This document shows, one piece after another, positions 16,953-26,204 of a stretch of 64,000 nucleotides of DNA. Position 1 is the first letter of the stretch. Every line of letters begins with the position of its first letter. The stretch comes from CAZIKF01 sp964539825 (GTDB lineage Bacteria > Muiribacteriota > UBA6191): NCBI GenBank assembly GCA_964539825.1, contig CAZIKF010000018.1:1-64000 (forward strand). Reading direction: 5' to 3'. The position numbers were made by a program, and so were the translations under genes. The notes below the pieces were generated by a model. That model saw only the letters and a program-made list of their open reading frames with translations, made no database searches and was not told the DNA's origin.

Positions 16953-17390
16953 ATGCAGGTAGCAGCAAAACCCAGAAAAATTCTTCTGGTGGAAGATAAT
17001 CCAGGAGAGATACGCTTGATCAAAGAGTCTTTTGCGGAAGTTCAGCTAGATACTCAGCTCAATGTTGTTAAGGATGGAGTCGAAGCACTTGAATACTTAA
17101 GAAAAGAAGGTAGTTTTTCTGAGGCCGAGTCTCCGGATCTCATTTTGCTAGATCTGAACCTGCCACGAAAAAATGGATTTGAGGTGCTTGAGGAAATCAA
17201 AGATGATGATCGGCTCAAGCACTTGCCGGTCGTCATCTTGACAACTTCACAAGATGAAGAGGATATTTTGCGCACCTATCGGCTTCAAGCTAGCTGTTAC
17301 ATCGCTAAACCGGATGGACTGCCAGGCTACGTGAAAGTGGCGAAATCACTTGAAATATTCTGGCTGACCGTAGCAACTTTACCGCAGTGA
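16953..17390 (+). CDS. Rcp1-like single-domain response regulator
   Basis: 145 residues, a lone receiver. Acidic pair in LLVEDNPGE, phospho-Asp in LILLDLNLPRKNG, Thr in VILTTS, Lys in CYIAKPDG. The tail FWLTVATLP is typical of Rcp1, the partner of the cyanobacterial phytochrome Cph1. No output domain, so it would shuttle phosphate or bind a target protein. SD AAGGA precedes the ATG. First plus-strand gene of the island, 28 bases before the next. Confidence 0.92.
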   Translation: MQVAAKPRKILLVEDNPGEIRLIKESFAEVQLDTQLNVVKDGVEALEYLRKEGSFSEAESPDLILLDLNLPRKNGFEVLEEIKDDDRLKHLPVVILTTSQDEEDILRTYRLQASCYIAKPDGLPGYVKVAKSLEIFWLTVATLPQ

Positions 17391-17418
17391 CAATAATTTA
17401 GTTGATTCAGGGTAAGAA

Positions 17419-19332
17419 ATGAATTTGCTGGTCGTTGAGGACAATCCAGGAGATCTTGTACTTTTAAGGGAAATGCTGCGTGTTGGGGAAAGGCAAAATG
17501 TCCTTCCCAGCATCGAGATCAAAGCCACCGCCAGACTTCAGGAGGCTCTGACACACTTAAAAAGTTCTAAGCCCGATCTCATTCTACTCGATCTCAATCT
17601 ACCCGACTCCAACGGGATGAAAACTTTCAAAAGTTTACAAGAACAGTCGAAGGAAATCCCGGTCATTGTTTTAACAGGATTTACTGAGCATGAGCTTGGA
17701 ATTGAAGCGATTCGATCAGGGGCCCAGGATTACTTGATTAAAGGCCAGATTGAGGAAGGCGGACTCTGGAGAACGGTGCTCTATTCCCTGGAAAGAGACC
17801 AATTACGCCGTGATCTCAGAGAGCAAAAGCAAGAGGTAGAGCGTCAAAAAGGCGCGCTACAGGAGCACCATGATCGAATCTTTGCAATCCTTTCGAGTAA
17901 TGCGGATGGGATACTAATTGTCGACCGGGAAGAAAAAATCAGATATCTCAATCCCGCCGCAGAGATCTTGCTGAGGAAAAGCAGGGAAAAAGTCATCGGG
18001 GAGAAGGTGTGGTTTCCGCTGATTACAAACACCCTGACAGAAGCAAAGATTGACGCGGCGGATTCCCTGGAAATCACACTAGAGGTTCTGGTTCAGGAAC
18101 TTGTCTGGGAACAACAACCAGCATACATCGCATCCCTTCGAGACATAACCCAGAGAAAAATCCTGGAAGAACGGCTTCGCAATACTCAGAAAATGCAAGC
18201 TATCGGGCGAATGGCCGGAGGAGTCGCTCACGAGTTTAACAACTTGCTGGCAATTATTGGAGGATTTAACCAGCTCTTGAGTGAAAGAGGTCTTGATTCT
18301 AATGATGCTTCCTCCTGGATGGGGAAGATCGCAAAGGCGGTGAAGAGAGGGGCTACCCTGACCAAATACCTGCTAGGGTTTACCAGGCAGGGCAAGTATG
18401 AATCCCGTCCTCTCAATCTCAATGACTGCGTAGGAACCACTCTGGAATTGATCCGCCATAGTTTTTCCGCTCACACAAAAATTGTGAAGGATCTTGGCCC
18501 TGACCTACCAGATATTGTGGCTGATCGAGCCCAGATTGAGAATGTGATCATGAATCTTCTGATGAATTCAGAAGATGCTATTAGTGATGGTGGCTCCATC
18601 CACATTGAAACAAAAAGGGTGGATTTGGACTCCAAGGAAGTAGAACATCACCCCTGGTATTTCGCTCCCGGATCTTATTGCAAGTTCACCGTGAGAGACT
18701 CAGGACCCGGAATTGAGAGCAAAGTCATCGATCATATTTTTGAACCTTTTTTCACCACAAAGGGACCTGGAAGAGGGACCGGGCTAGGGCTCGCAAATGT
18801 TTTTGGTATCGTTAAAAACCATGATGGACACATAGTATGCAAAACAAACCCGAACCAGGGTACCTCGATGGAGGTCTACTTTCCCATCCCCAGGGAAGTG
18901 ACTCCCGAGAGCCTGAGCGCGCCGTCTCCCCTTCCTTTAAGCTGTGAAAATGCCCAGGTCCTGGTGGTGGATGATGAAGATGATCTTTTATATGTGCTCG
19001 AATCCAACTTGAGAGATTTCGGTTTAGAGCCGATTTCTACCAATAGCGGGTATGACGCAATTGAGATTTATCGTAAACACCTCGGTAAAATTCAGGCGGT
19101 GTTCCTGGACTTGAAAATGCCTGGCATAGGCGGGTTGGAAGTATTCTATAAACTCAGGGAAATACACCAGGACGTTCGTGTGATCTTATTGACTGGATAC
19201 CACAAGGATCGATACGTGGATCGCTTACTATCCGAAGGGGCTATTGGATTCCTACTCAAGCCTTTTTCAAAAAGTGAAGTTCGAGAGTCCTTGGAATTAT
19301 TGTTCCAACCCGAAGATTCTCAAGAAGGATAG
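17419..19332 (+). CDS. hybrid histidine kinase REC-PAS-HisKA-HATPase-REC
   Basis: 637 residues, soluble. Receiver 1 (residues 1-125; IILLDLNLPDSNG, DYLIKGQ), helical linker, PAS (150-235; ADGILIVDREEKIRYLNPAAE), HisKA with His near 271 (MAGGVAHEFNNLLAIIGG), HATPase (N box NLLMNSEDAI, G1 DSGPGIE, F box FEPFFTTKG, G2 GTGLGLANVFG), receiver 2 (513-637; VLVVDDEDD, AVFLDLKMPG, GFLLKPFSK). An input receiver plus an output receiver makes it a phosphorelay node. Close paralogue of the kinase at 32808. FapA follows after 5 bases. Confidence 0.95.
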   Translation: MNLLVVEDNPGDLVLLREMLRVGERQNVLPSIEIKATARLQEALTHLKSSKPDLILLDLNLPDSNGMKTFKSLQEQSKEIPVIVLTGFTEHELGIEAIRSGAQDYLIKGQIEEGGLWRTVLYSLERDQLRRDLREQKQEVERQKGALQEHHDRIFAILSSNADGILIVDREEKIRYLNPAAEILLRKSREKVIGEKVWFPLITNTLTEAKIDAADSLEITLEVLVQELVWEQQPAYIASLRDITQRKILEERLRNTQKMQAIGRMAGGVAHEFNNLLAIIGGFNQLLSERGLDSNDASSWMGKIAKAVKRGATLTKYLLGFTRQGKYESRPLNLNDCVGTTLELIRHSFSAHTKIVKDLGPDLPDIVADRAQIENVIMNLLMNSEDAISDGGSIHIETKRVDLDSKEVEHHPWYFAPGSYCKFTVRDSGPGIESKVIDHIFEPFFTTKGPGRGTGLGLANVFGIVKNHDGHIVCKTNPNQGTSMEVYFPIPREVTPESLSAPSPLPLSCENAQVLVVDDEDDLLYVLESNLRDFGLEPISTNSGYDAIEIYRKHLGKIQAVFLDLKMPGIGGLEVFYKLREIHQDVRVILLTGYHKDRYVDRLLSEGAIGFLLKPFSKSEVRESLELLFQPEDSQEG

Positions 19333-19337
19333 AAGAA

Positions 19338-20813
19338 ATGTTAGAAGACGGCGGGGCTGCGGTCTATCACAAACAGATCCTCAACCGGCAAAAAGATATC
19401 ATGATCGGAATCACGAAAGCGGGAATTGCCGCTTTCGTGAGCCTGGTTCCCACAGATGCCTCCAGACGTTATTCCTCTGAGGAAATCGAAGGACTACTTC
19501 GTAAAGACCGGATTCTTTACGGCATTAAAAAAGAGAGAATCAAGGTCCTCGTAAAGCAGGCCAATGCAGGTTCCGGCAAGGTACGAGATGAGATCATCGC
19601 TGAGGGAAAACCTCCTACCGATGGAATTAGCGCATCCATCAAATACCACTTTAAAACCAGGAGATTTACCGATTTTGAGGAGGATGAGCATGGAAGGGTG
19701 GACTATAAAGATCTCAGGTTGGTTAATAATGTAAGTAAGGGTGAATTACTGGCAGAAAAAGTACCCATGGTACCGGGGGCAACAGGACTCAATATTTACG
19801 GTGAAACCGTCTCTCCTAAGAAAGTCCGTGATGCGGAAATCATAGTTGGGTCGGGAATCAGTTTGTCGAAGAATCGGCTCAAAGCAACTTCGGAACTCGA
19901 TGGTCATGTATACCTCGACGGGAATAGAGTGGTTGTTTCCCAGGTATTCGTGGTTCCTCATGATGTGGACCTCAATATTGGAAACATCGATACCAATGGC
20001 TCCATCCTCGTCCATGGAAACGTATTGGCCGGATTTACTCTCAATGCCAAGCTCCACATCGAGGTTCGCGGTATCGTGGAAGGAGCAAACCTTCTGGCAG
20101 GCGGAAATATAGCCTGTCACGGTGGTGTGAAAGCCGGTTCCAAGGGATTGATTCAGGCTGACGGCAGTGTCTTCGTGGCCTTCGCTGAAGCAGCATATAT
20201 CATCTGTGGCGGAAGCCTGAAAGTACAATCCTCTCTGGTAAATTGTCAGGTAAGCTGCGATGGAAAAGCCCTGGTGCGCAGTGTGAGAGGATGTATTGTG
20301 GGCGGTGAAATCCAGGCTACACAGGGAATTATTGTCCAGGACCTGGGATCAAGGCTTGGGGTCACAACCAGGGTCATTATTGGAGATAAGCCCTTTTTGT
20401 TAAAGCGATTGAAGGAGATCTCCGTACTCATTCAAAATGCTGCCAGGGAACTCAAAATCACCTCTCAATCGCTAGAAAAGCTTAAACCAATCCTCAAAGT
20501 CTTAAAAAAACTGCCTCCCGAGAAGAGAGAGCGTGTAGAAAGGATCCTACAGAAACATCATGAACTGGCTGATCAGATCAAAGAATTGACCACCAAAGAA
20601 AAAAAACTTAGTGCTCGTTACAAAGTTCCCTGCAGTGCTGCTTTGAAAGTTACCAACATCGCCCATCCCAATATTTTTCTAAGCATTGGCCATTCGGAAA
20701 AGACCACCAGGCTTCCCGAGAAAAATGTTCTGTTCCGAGAGAATCCAAGAGATGAGCGCATCGAATCCATCCCGATGCTCAATGATCGGGATGATGACGC
20801 AAGTATCGGATAA
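19338..20813 (+). CDS. fapA: DUF342/FapA-family polymerizing beta-helix protein
   Basis: 491 residues. N-terminal alpha/beta domain (residues 1-100), a central repetitive region rich in Gly, Val and Ile (about 130-350; turns such as GSILVHGNVLAGF, EGANLLAGGNIACHGGVKAG, ADGSVFVAFAEAAYIICGG) that predicts a right-handed beta-helix, then a helical coil (about 370-430) and a short C-terminal domain. This is the DUF342 family; Vibrio FapA affects flagellar assembly. It lacks a signalling domain but sits tightly between two kinases, so it is a plausible effector or scaffold of this pathway. SD AAGGA precedes the ATG. Confidence 0.9.
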   Translation: MLEDGGAAVYHKQILNRQKDIMIGITKAGIAAFVSLVPTDASRRYSSEEIEGLLRKDRILYGIKKERIKVLVKQANAGSGKVRDEIIAEGKPPTDGISASIKYHFKTRRFTDFEEDEHGRVDYKDLRLVNNVSKGELLAEKVPMVPGATGLNIYGETVSPKKVRDAEIIVGSGISLSKNRLKATSELDGHVYLDGNRVVVSQVFVVPHDVDLNIGNIDTNGSILVHGNVLAGFTLNAKLHIEVRGIVEGANLLAGGNIACHGGVKAGSKGLIQADGSVFVAFAEAAYIICGGSLKVQSSLVNCQVSCDGKALVRSVRGCIVGGEIQATQGIIVQDLGSRLGVTTRVIIGDKPFLLKRLKEISVLIQNAARELKITSQSLEKLKPILKVLKKLPPEKRERVERILQKHHELADQIKELTTKEKKLSARYKVPCSAALKVTNIAHPNIFLSIGHSEKTTRLPEKNVLFRENPRDERIESIPMLNDRDDDASIG

Positions 20814-20836
20814 TCGACATTTCCTAAATAGATTCT

Positions 20837-22000
20837 ATGAAACCCCTGGTCTTATTGGTTGATGACATTCCGAAGAACCTGCAGCTTCTGGATAAGGCTC
20901 TCTCTTCCTTTGGCGTAGATCGCATTCATGCCCATTGTGGTCAAGAGGCAATCAAAAAAGCGGCAGTGAGAGAACCGGCGGTGATTTTGATGGATGTCCA
21001 GATGCCGGATATGGATGGCTTCGAGACCGCCCGGCGTATCCGTGAGCTGGAAGGATTAAGCCATGTCCCCATCATCTTCATCACTGCAACCGAGACCGCT
21101 CAGGAAAAGATTTACAGCGGTTATGAAGCAGGGGCTGTCGACTATCTGCTCAAACCGGTGGATCTAATTACACTTCAGGCAAAGGTCCAGGTCTTCCTGA
21201 AACTATTCAACCAGCGCTCCTTGATTGAGGAGCAATCCCATGAGTTGGCCCGCATCTCCCAGAATCTTGAGGAACAAGTCAAGGAAAGGACCCGGGACCT
21301 TCTTCATTCCAATATGGAGTTGAAACAATTTGTGCGCCTTGCTGCCCATGATCTGCAATCACCGCTTCGTTCCATTTCCGGTTATGCCCGATGTCTGGAA
21401 TTGGAGTTCGGATCCACACTTGGGAAGGATGCTGTGGACTACATCTCCTTGATCATAAACGGTGTCAAGGAAATGAGTGGACTACTCAAGGATCTGTTAA
21501 CCTACTCAAGCATTGAGCCGGGTACACGAAGATTCAAGTCTGAATCCCTCTCGGAGATCTTGGAGACGTCTCTTGAGATCCTTAATTCGTCCATCAGGGA
21601 ATCAGATGCAGAAATTTCCTACACCGAACTTCCGACAGTAGAGTGCGATAAATTCCAGATGTCCCTGCTTTTCCAACATCTCCTGGCCAATGCGATCAAG
21701 TTTAAATCAAGTTCGGTACCAATCATCACCCTAAACGCTAAGAAAGAATCTGAGGAATGGATTGTTGAGGTGTGCGATAATGGTATAGGCTTTGATGGTG
21801 AGCATAACGAGAGGGTCTTTGAGATCTTCCAGCGTTTGCATGCTGGTGATGAATACCCAGGCACTGGAATTGGGCTCGCCATATGCAGTCAAATCATAAA
21901 GCTTCACGGCGGCCGAATCTGGGTGGATTCCCAGAAGGGAGAAGGGTCAACTTTCTCCTTTACTCTGCCTTTGAGCATGGAGACAAAACTTGAGCCATGA
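20837..22000 (+). CDS. REC-histidine kinase, Cph1-type
   Basis: 387 residues, soluble. N-terminal receiver (LLVDDIPKN; VILMDVQMPDMDG; DYLLKPVD), coiled-coil linker (about 130-160), HisKA with His near 168 (LAAHDLQSPLRSISGY), HATPase (N box LLANAIKF, G1 DNGIGFD, G2 GTGIGLAIC). Same architecture as the minus-strand kinase at 15486. The next gene, an Rcp1-like receiver, overlaps its end by 11 bases, so the two are probably translationally coupled partners. Confidence 0.94.
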   Translation: MKPLVLLVDDIPKNLQLLDKALSSFGVDRIHAHCGQEAIKKAAVREPAVILMDVQMPDMDGFETARRIRELEGLSHVPIIFITATETAQEKIYSGYEAGAVDYLLKPVDLITLQAKVQVFLKLFNQRSLIEEQSHELARISQNLEEQVKERTRDLLHSNMELKQFVRLAAHDLQSPLRSISGYARCLELEFGSTLGKDAVDYISLIINGVKEMSGLLKDLLTYSSIEPGTRRFKSESLSEILETSLEILNSSIRESDAEISYTELPTVECDKFQMSLLFQHLLANAIKFKSSSVPIITLNAKKESEEWIVEVCDNGIGFDGEHNERVFEIFQRLHAGDEYPGTGIGLAICSQIIKLHGGRIWVDSQKGEGSTFSFTLPLSMETKLEP

Positions 22001-22442
22001 ACTTGAGGAGACAAAAGTCCCAGATATCCTGCTGGTTGAAGACAATCCTGGTGATGTTTTTTTAACTCGCAAATGTTTTGAAAAGGCAGGACAGCTGGTG
22101 CATCTTCATCACGTTAACAATGGCGTGAAGTGCCTGCGTTTCCTGAGAAAAGAAGGTGAATATGCTGATGTTCCCAGCCCAGTCCTCATTATTCTTGACC
22201 TCAATATGCCTGTAATGGGAGGCAGAGAGGTGCTAGAAGAAATGATCCTGGACAAGAATATCAGCCACTTTCCGGTGATCGTTCTCACAACCTCTACGCT
22301 GGAGCAGGATGTCAGTGATATGTATAGGCTGCGCTGTAGTTCTTATTTTCAAAAACCAGTTGATTTTGATGAGTTTGAGAAAGTAATTCAGTCCATTAAC
22401 CACTACTGGATGAGCCTCGCAATCCTTCCCAATAATCCATAA
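21990..22442 (+). CDS. Rcp1-like single-domain response regulator
   Basis: 150 residues. Receiver with LLVEDNPGDV, phospho-Asp in IILDLNMPVMGG, Thr in VLTTS and Lys in SYFQKPVD; the tail HYWMSLAILP is Rcp1-like. The start is TTG at 21990 inside the upstream kinase, with GGAG 7 bases before it; no ATG precedes the receiver. Likely accepts phosphate from the kinase at 20837. Confidence 0.9.
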   Translation: MSHELEETKVPDILLVEDNPGDVFLTRKCFEKAGQLVHLHHVNNGVKCLRFLRKEGEYADVPSPVLIILDLNMPVMGGREVLEEMILDKNISHFPVIVLTTSTLEQDVSDMYRLRCSSYFQKPVDFDEFEKVIQSINHYWMSLAILPNNP

Positions 22443-22500
22443 TTCTCGAGGTTGTCCAGATTCTGTAGATCAATTAGATGCGTGCCTTAATCTCCTAGCA

Positions 22501-22529
22501 TTGATCCAAATGACCTCTTTCACTACAAT
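22501..22529 (+). promoter_or_regulatory. sigma70-like promoter inside the island
   Basis: TTGATC (22501-22506), 17-base spacer, TACAAT (22524-22529). It lies in a 149-base gap and would give a leader of about 55 bases for the receiver gene at 22592, suggesting the second part of the island can be transcribed separately. Confidence 0.55.
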
Positions 22530-22591
22530 AGAGGCCCGGGAGTCGGGTACACTATTCAACGAACAACCCTTTCTCTTCCAATGGAGGTCAA

Positions 22592-23386
22592 ATGGCACTT
22601 CAAAAGGTGCTTTGCGTAGATGATGAAGAACTGCTGTTAAAGTCGCTCAAAAGAGTCCTGGGACGAGAGCCCTATGAGCTGATAACCGCTAACGACGGGT
22701 ATGAAGCGCTGGAGATTTTATCCAAGAATGAAATCGCGGTGGTTGTAGCGGATCAGCGAATGCCGCGTATGACCGGAACCGAACTCCTTGAAAAAGTTCG
22801 TCAGAGGTCAAAAGACACGGTGCGGGTAATTCTTTCCGGATATGCGGATCTTGAAGTGATGATGGACTCTATTAATCGCGGCAACGTATATATGTATATC
22901 AAGAAACCCTGGAACGATGATCGTCTGCGGGCTCAGATACGACAGTGTTTAGTACATTATGAAACTACGAAGCAAAATGAAACCCTCGTAGAACATCTAC
23001 ATTTTCAGCAATCTGAAATTGAGAAGTCTCATTCCTGGATGGCGGAAAAACATGGAAAACTTGGTCCCTATATTCAACTATTGGTCCAGGGCTTACAAGT
23101 GATTCCTCTTCCCGTACTTTTTCTAGATCACCAGTGTAAAGTTGTTTTTATCAACAACGCCGCAAAGGATCTTTTTCCTTCTTTAGACGATGTAACCGAT
23201 CCGGTGAAAATGGAAGAAGTCCTCATCCAGGATTTAACTTCGGGGATAGATCAGTTTCTTGAGTCACCGGATAAAGAGGCTGAGATCAGCGGCTTTAATG
23301 GAATCGTAAAAATTCAAAGGGTAGAGTATGAAGGGTTTTCAGCGGGATGTGTGCTCTCGTTTTTCCTGGAAGACCAGCCCAGCTAG
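22592..23386 (+). CDS. response regulator, REC plus PAS-like domain (family A)
   Basis: 264 residues. Receiver of the RpfG/HD-GYP-associated type (LCVDDEELLLKSL; VVVADQRMPRMTG; VILSGYAD; MYIKKPWND), a helical linker (125-160) and a PAS-like C-terminal domain (about 165-264; LPVLFLDHQCKVVFINNAA). No DNA-binding or enzymatic domain. Paralogues at 24087 and 30786 share the layout. SD GGAGG precedes the ATG. Output presumably by protein contact or a ligand bound to the PAS-like part. Confidence 0.85.
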   Translation: MALQKVLCVDDEELLLKSLKRVLGREPYELITANDGYEALEILSKNEIAVVVADQRMPRMTGTELLEKVRQRSKDTVRVILSGYADLEVMMDSINRGNVYMYIKKPWNDDRLRAQIRQCLVHYETTKQNETLVEHLHFQQSEIEKSHSWMAEKHGKLGPYIQLLVQGLQVIPLPVLFLDHQCKVVFINNAAKDLFPSLDDVTDPVKMEEVLIQDLTSGIDQFLESPDKEAEISGFNGIVKIQRVEYEGFSAGCVLSFFLEDQPS

Positions 23387-23401
23387 AAATCGGAGAAATT
23401 G

Positions 23402-24052
23402 GTGGCGATTCCCAAGGTATTGATTATTGATGACGAGCTCAATATTCTTAAGAGTCTCAAGAGACTTTTTGCTGATGAATCCTTTGAGGTAGTCACCACC
23501 AGTGATCCGGAATATGCCAAGAAGCAGCTTGAGAGTGAGCATATTGGTCTACTGATCTCCGACCAGAGAATGCCAAGAATGTCGGGGGTCAAGCTACTAG
23601 AGTTCGCCAAAGGATCCTCACCTAAGACGATCAGGGTTCTCCTGACTGCCTATGTCGATGCTCAAGTAGCCATAGACGCGATTAACCTGGCTTCCGTACA
23701 TCGTTACATGACCAAGCCCTGGAATGATGAAGACCTTCTTGCCCTGGTGCGTCAATCTCTGGACCACTACCTCATTTCCTGTGGAGAAGTCCATGCGGAC
23801 GGGGATGAAGGTTCAGGGACTAACCTCTCGGGGGAAAACAATTCCATACAACGTAGCTCATCCCTAAGACGGGATATTCCCAAGGAACTGCAAGATCTTG
23901 AACCCGGAATGATTTTATCGAGGGATGTATTTACTGAAACCAGCAGACTTCTACTCCAGGAAAACTCCGAACTGACCATGTTTCGCCTGGAAAGACTCAA
24001 GACCATTGAGAAATCAGACCCCATACGAGGTAAAATCTATGTTTATAGATAG
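23402..24052 (+). CDS. response regulator, REC plus the C-terminal motif of the HD-GYP neighbour
   Basis: About 216 residues. Receiver (LIIDDELNILKSL; LLISDQRMPRMSG; VLLTAYVD; YMTKPWND) then a low-complexity linker and a C-terminal segment (LEPGMILSRDVFTETSRLLL ... LT ... L) that matches the C-terminus of the REC-HD-GYP protein at 24923 (LIPGMVLTRELRTAADVLLF). It looks like a shortened relative that has lost the HD-GYP domain. GTG at 23402 has GGAG at better spacing than TTG at 23399. Confidence 0.8.
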   Translation: MAIPKVLIIDDELNILKSLKRLFADESFEVVTTSDPEYAKKQLESEHIGLLISDQRMPRMSGVKLLEFAKGSSPKTIRVLLTAYVDAQVAIDAINLASVHRYMTKPWNDEDLLALVRQSLDHYLISCGEVHADGDEGSGTNLSGENNSIQRSSSLRRDIPKELQDLEPGMILSRDVFTETSRLLLQENSELTMFRLERLKTIEKSDPIRGKIYVYR

Positions 24053-24086
24053 GGAAAGCCTCATCAAACTATGAGTGGAGGCAGCG

Positions 24087-24908
24087 ATGATCCGCCATCG
24101 TATACTATGTGTGGATGATGAGGATTCTATCCTTACCTCCCTGAAGCGACTTCTCTCAAGAGAGCCCTATACAACTGTTCTTGCCAAAAGTGGTCCAGAG
24201 GCGATTGAGCACCTGGAAAAGGAGTCCTTTTCAGTTCTACTCACCGATCATAGAATGCCCAGGATGACGGGTATGGAGTTGATTCAGCATGTGAGGGTCT
24301 CCTCCCCAAACACTATACGTATGATGCTCTCGGGACAGGCAGATATACAGGAAGTCATGCAGGCATTGGAGAATAATGATATTTCACTATTTCTAAAAAA
24401 ACCCTGGGATGGGGAGAAGCTCAAAGTTGCCCTTCGCCAGGGTATAGAGCAGTACGAACATGAAAAACGTGTCTTTTCTCTGCTAGAACATATCGATCTC
24501 CAATCCGCCCGAGAATTATATGAGACTTCCTGGCTAATAGAGGATCAGAAACAGTTTCCTGAGCTTTATCACCTTGCCTGGTCAATGGCCCAGGGTCCTG
24601 TCCCCGCGCTAATCCTCGACCAATCCCTAAAAGCGATCTTTTTGAACCAGGCTGCTCGAATTGTCTTTCCCTCAATTGCTGATTTCAGCAAGGCATTTGA
24701 GATAAATCAGGAACTCCAACCTGGACTCATTGAAAGCATCAGGACATTCATCAACAGTGAGGAACAAGAAGCAGAAACTACCATCTTTTCCGGTAAAGTT
24801 CTGCTCCAAAAAATAGGGGGCCGGGAAGATCAAGAGCTTTATGGACTTTATTATTACGCCCAGGTTTTTGAAGAGACCTTTCTTGTAGACGAAGGCTCTG
24901 AGGACTAA
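24087..24908 (+). CDS. response regulator, REC plus PAS-like domain (family A)
   Basis: 273 residues. Receiver (LCVDDEDSILTSL; VLLTDHRMPRMTG; MMLSGQAD; LFLKKPWDG), linker, PAS-like C-terminus (VPALILDQSLKAIFLNQAA). Second member of the family with the genes at 22592 and 30786. The start is the ATG at 24087 with GGAGG five bases before it; a GTG four codons earlier is less likely. Confidence 0.85.
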   Translation: MIRHRILCVDDEDSILTSLKRLLSREPYTTVLAKSGPEAIEHLEKESFSVLLTDHRMPRMTGMELIQHVRVSSPNTIRMMLSGQADIQEVMQALENNDISLFLKKPWDGEKLKVALRQGIEQYEHEKRVFSLLEHIDLQSARELYETSWLIEDQKQFPELYHLAWSMAQGPVPALILDQSLKAIFLNQAARIVFPSIADFSKAFEINQELQPGLIESIRTFINSEEQEAETTIFSGKVLLQKIGGREDQELYGLYYYAQVFEETFLVDEGSED

Positions 24909-24922
24909 ACTCCGGAGGAACA

Positions 24923-26185
24923 ATGGAACGCTATAAAGTACTGGTCGTAGATGATGAAATCAATATTCTAAATACTCTCAAGCGTCTTCTAAGAAGTGAT
25001 GACCTGGAGGTCCTGATAACGACTTCACAGGGAGTTGCCCTTGACCATCTACGCAATTCAGAGATCGCTCTTATTCTCTCAGATCAAAAAATGCCCCATA
25101 TGGAGGGAACCCATCTCCTCGAGCAGGCCCGCTCCCTATCCCCCAAGACCATAAGGATCATGGTAACCGGGTACGCGGACACTCAAACAGCGATGAAGGC
25201 CATCAATATCGCTGGGGTTCATCGGTTTTTAACCAAGCCCTGGATCGACGCGGAACTCATTACTATCGTGAGAGAAGCGGTAAAAACCTATGCTACTACT
25301 GTAAAGAGCGGGAAACTCTTGAATCTGCTGGTGAAAAGAGGTGAATTGGCACCGGAAGACAGCCTGGATGAGGAGGTCAGCCGACACCTGGCCGATAGCC
25401 TCAAGGATCTTTCACGCTGGGAAGAAACAGCTCGAGAACGCCCTCCCGGAGTTATTGAGATGATGCGCAAAACATTGCATTTCCATGGCCCCGAAATCAG
25501 TGCCCATTGCCAGAGAGTGGCTGAGCTCTGTGTACGTATCGGCAACATCATTGGATTAAAGGTTCAAGAATCCATGGATCTTGAAATAGCCGCTTCCCTG
25601 CATGACATAGGCAAAATTGGCCTTCCCGAAGAGGTACTTAAACTCCCTGAAACATCCCTGTCTGATTACCAGTTGAAACTCTTAAACACACATCCAAAAA
25701 GAGGAGCCGAACTACTTTCTCAAATCCCTGGAATGCAGGCAATAGCTCGGATTATTGCCCATCATCACGAAGCCTATGATGGATCTGGATTTCCTTCAGG
25801 ACTATTAGAAAACACGATTCCTTTGGCATCAAGAATTCTTTTTGTAGCAGATCAGTATGATAAGGCCCTCTCAGGAAAGGTTGAGGAAGTTGACGCAGTT
25901 CCGGGTCACGTCCTGCAGTACCTCGAATCTGATTTACTGCCAAAACTGGATTCAGAAGTCCTCAAGGCATTAAAAGAATGTATCATCGTCCAAAAGCCAG
26001 CAAAGGAAATCAATGTTCAGCCCAGGGACCTGATTCCAGGCATGGTACTGACACGGGAGTTGAGAACTGCCGCCGATGTATTGCTGTTCGCGGAATTCAC
26101 CGAGTTGACTCCATTTCATATTGAGATCATTCAAGAGAGACAGGATTCCGACCCCATACTTGGAGGGGTATTTATACAGGAATAG
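24923..26185 (+). CDS. REC-HD-GYP response regulator (cyclic-di-GMP phosphodiesterase)
   Basis: 420 residues. Receiver (VLVVDDEINILNTL; LILSDQKMPHMEG; RFLTKPW), then an HD-GYP domain (about residues 175-330): HDIGKIGLP, HPKRGAELL, HHHEAYDGSGFP (GFP in place of GYP) and VADQYDKALSG. Metal-binding His and Asp residues appear complete. Same layout as RpfG, which hydrolyses c-di-GMP. The C-terminal PGMVLTREL motif is common next to HD-GYP domains. The only enzymatic output in the island. SD GGAGG precedes the ATG, 14 bases after the previous gene. Confidence 0.93.
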   Translation: MERYKVLVVDDEINILNTLKRLLRSDDLEVLITTSQGVALDHLRNSEIALILSDQKMPHMEGTHLLEQARSLSPKTIRIMVTGYADTQTAMKAINIAGVHRFLTKPWIDAELITIVREAVKTYATTVKSGKLLNLLVKRGELAPEDSLDEEVSRHLADSLKDLSRWEETARERPPGVIEMMRKTLHFHGPEISAHCQRVAELCVRIGNIIGLKVQESMDLEIAASLHDIGKIGLPEEVLKLPETSLSDYQLKLLNTHPKRGAELLSQIPGMQAIARIIAHHHEAYDGSGFPSGLLENTIPLASRILFVADQYDKALSGKVEEVDAVPGHVLQYLESDLLPKLDSEVLKALKECIIVQKPAKEINVQPRDLIPGMVLTRELRTAADVLLFAEFTELTPFHIEIIQERQDSDPILGGVFIQE

Positions 26186-26204
26186 TACAACACATATAAT
26201 TTTT

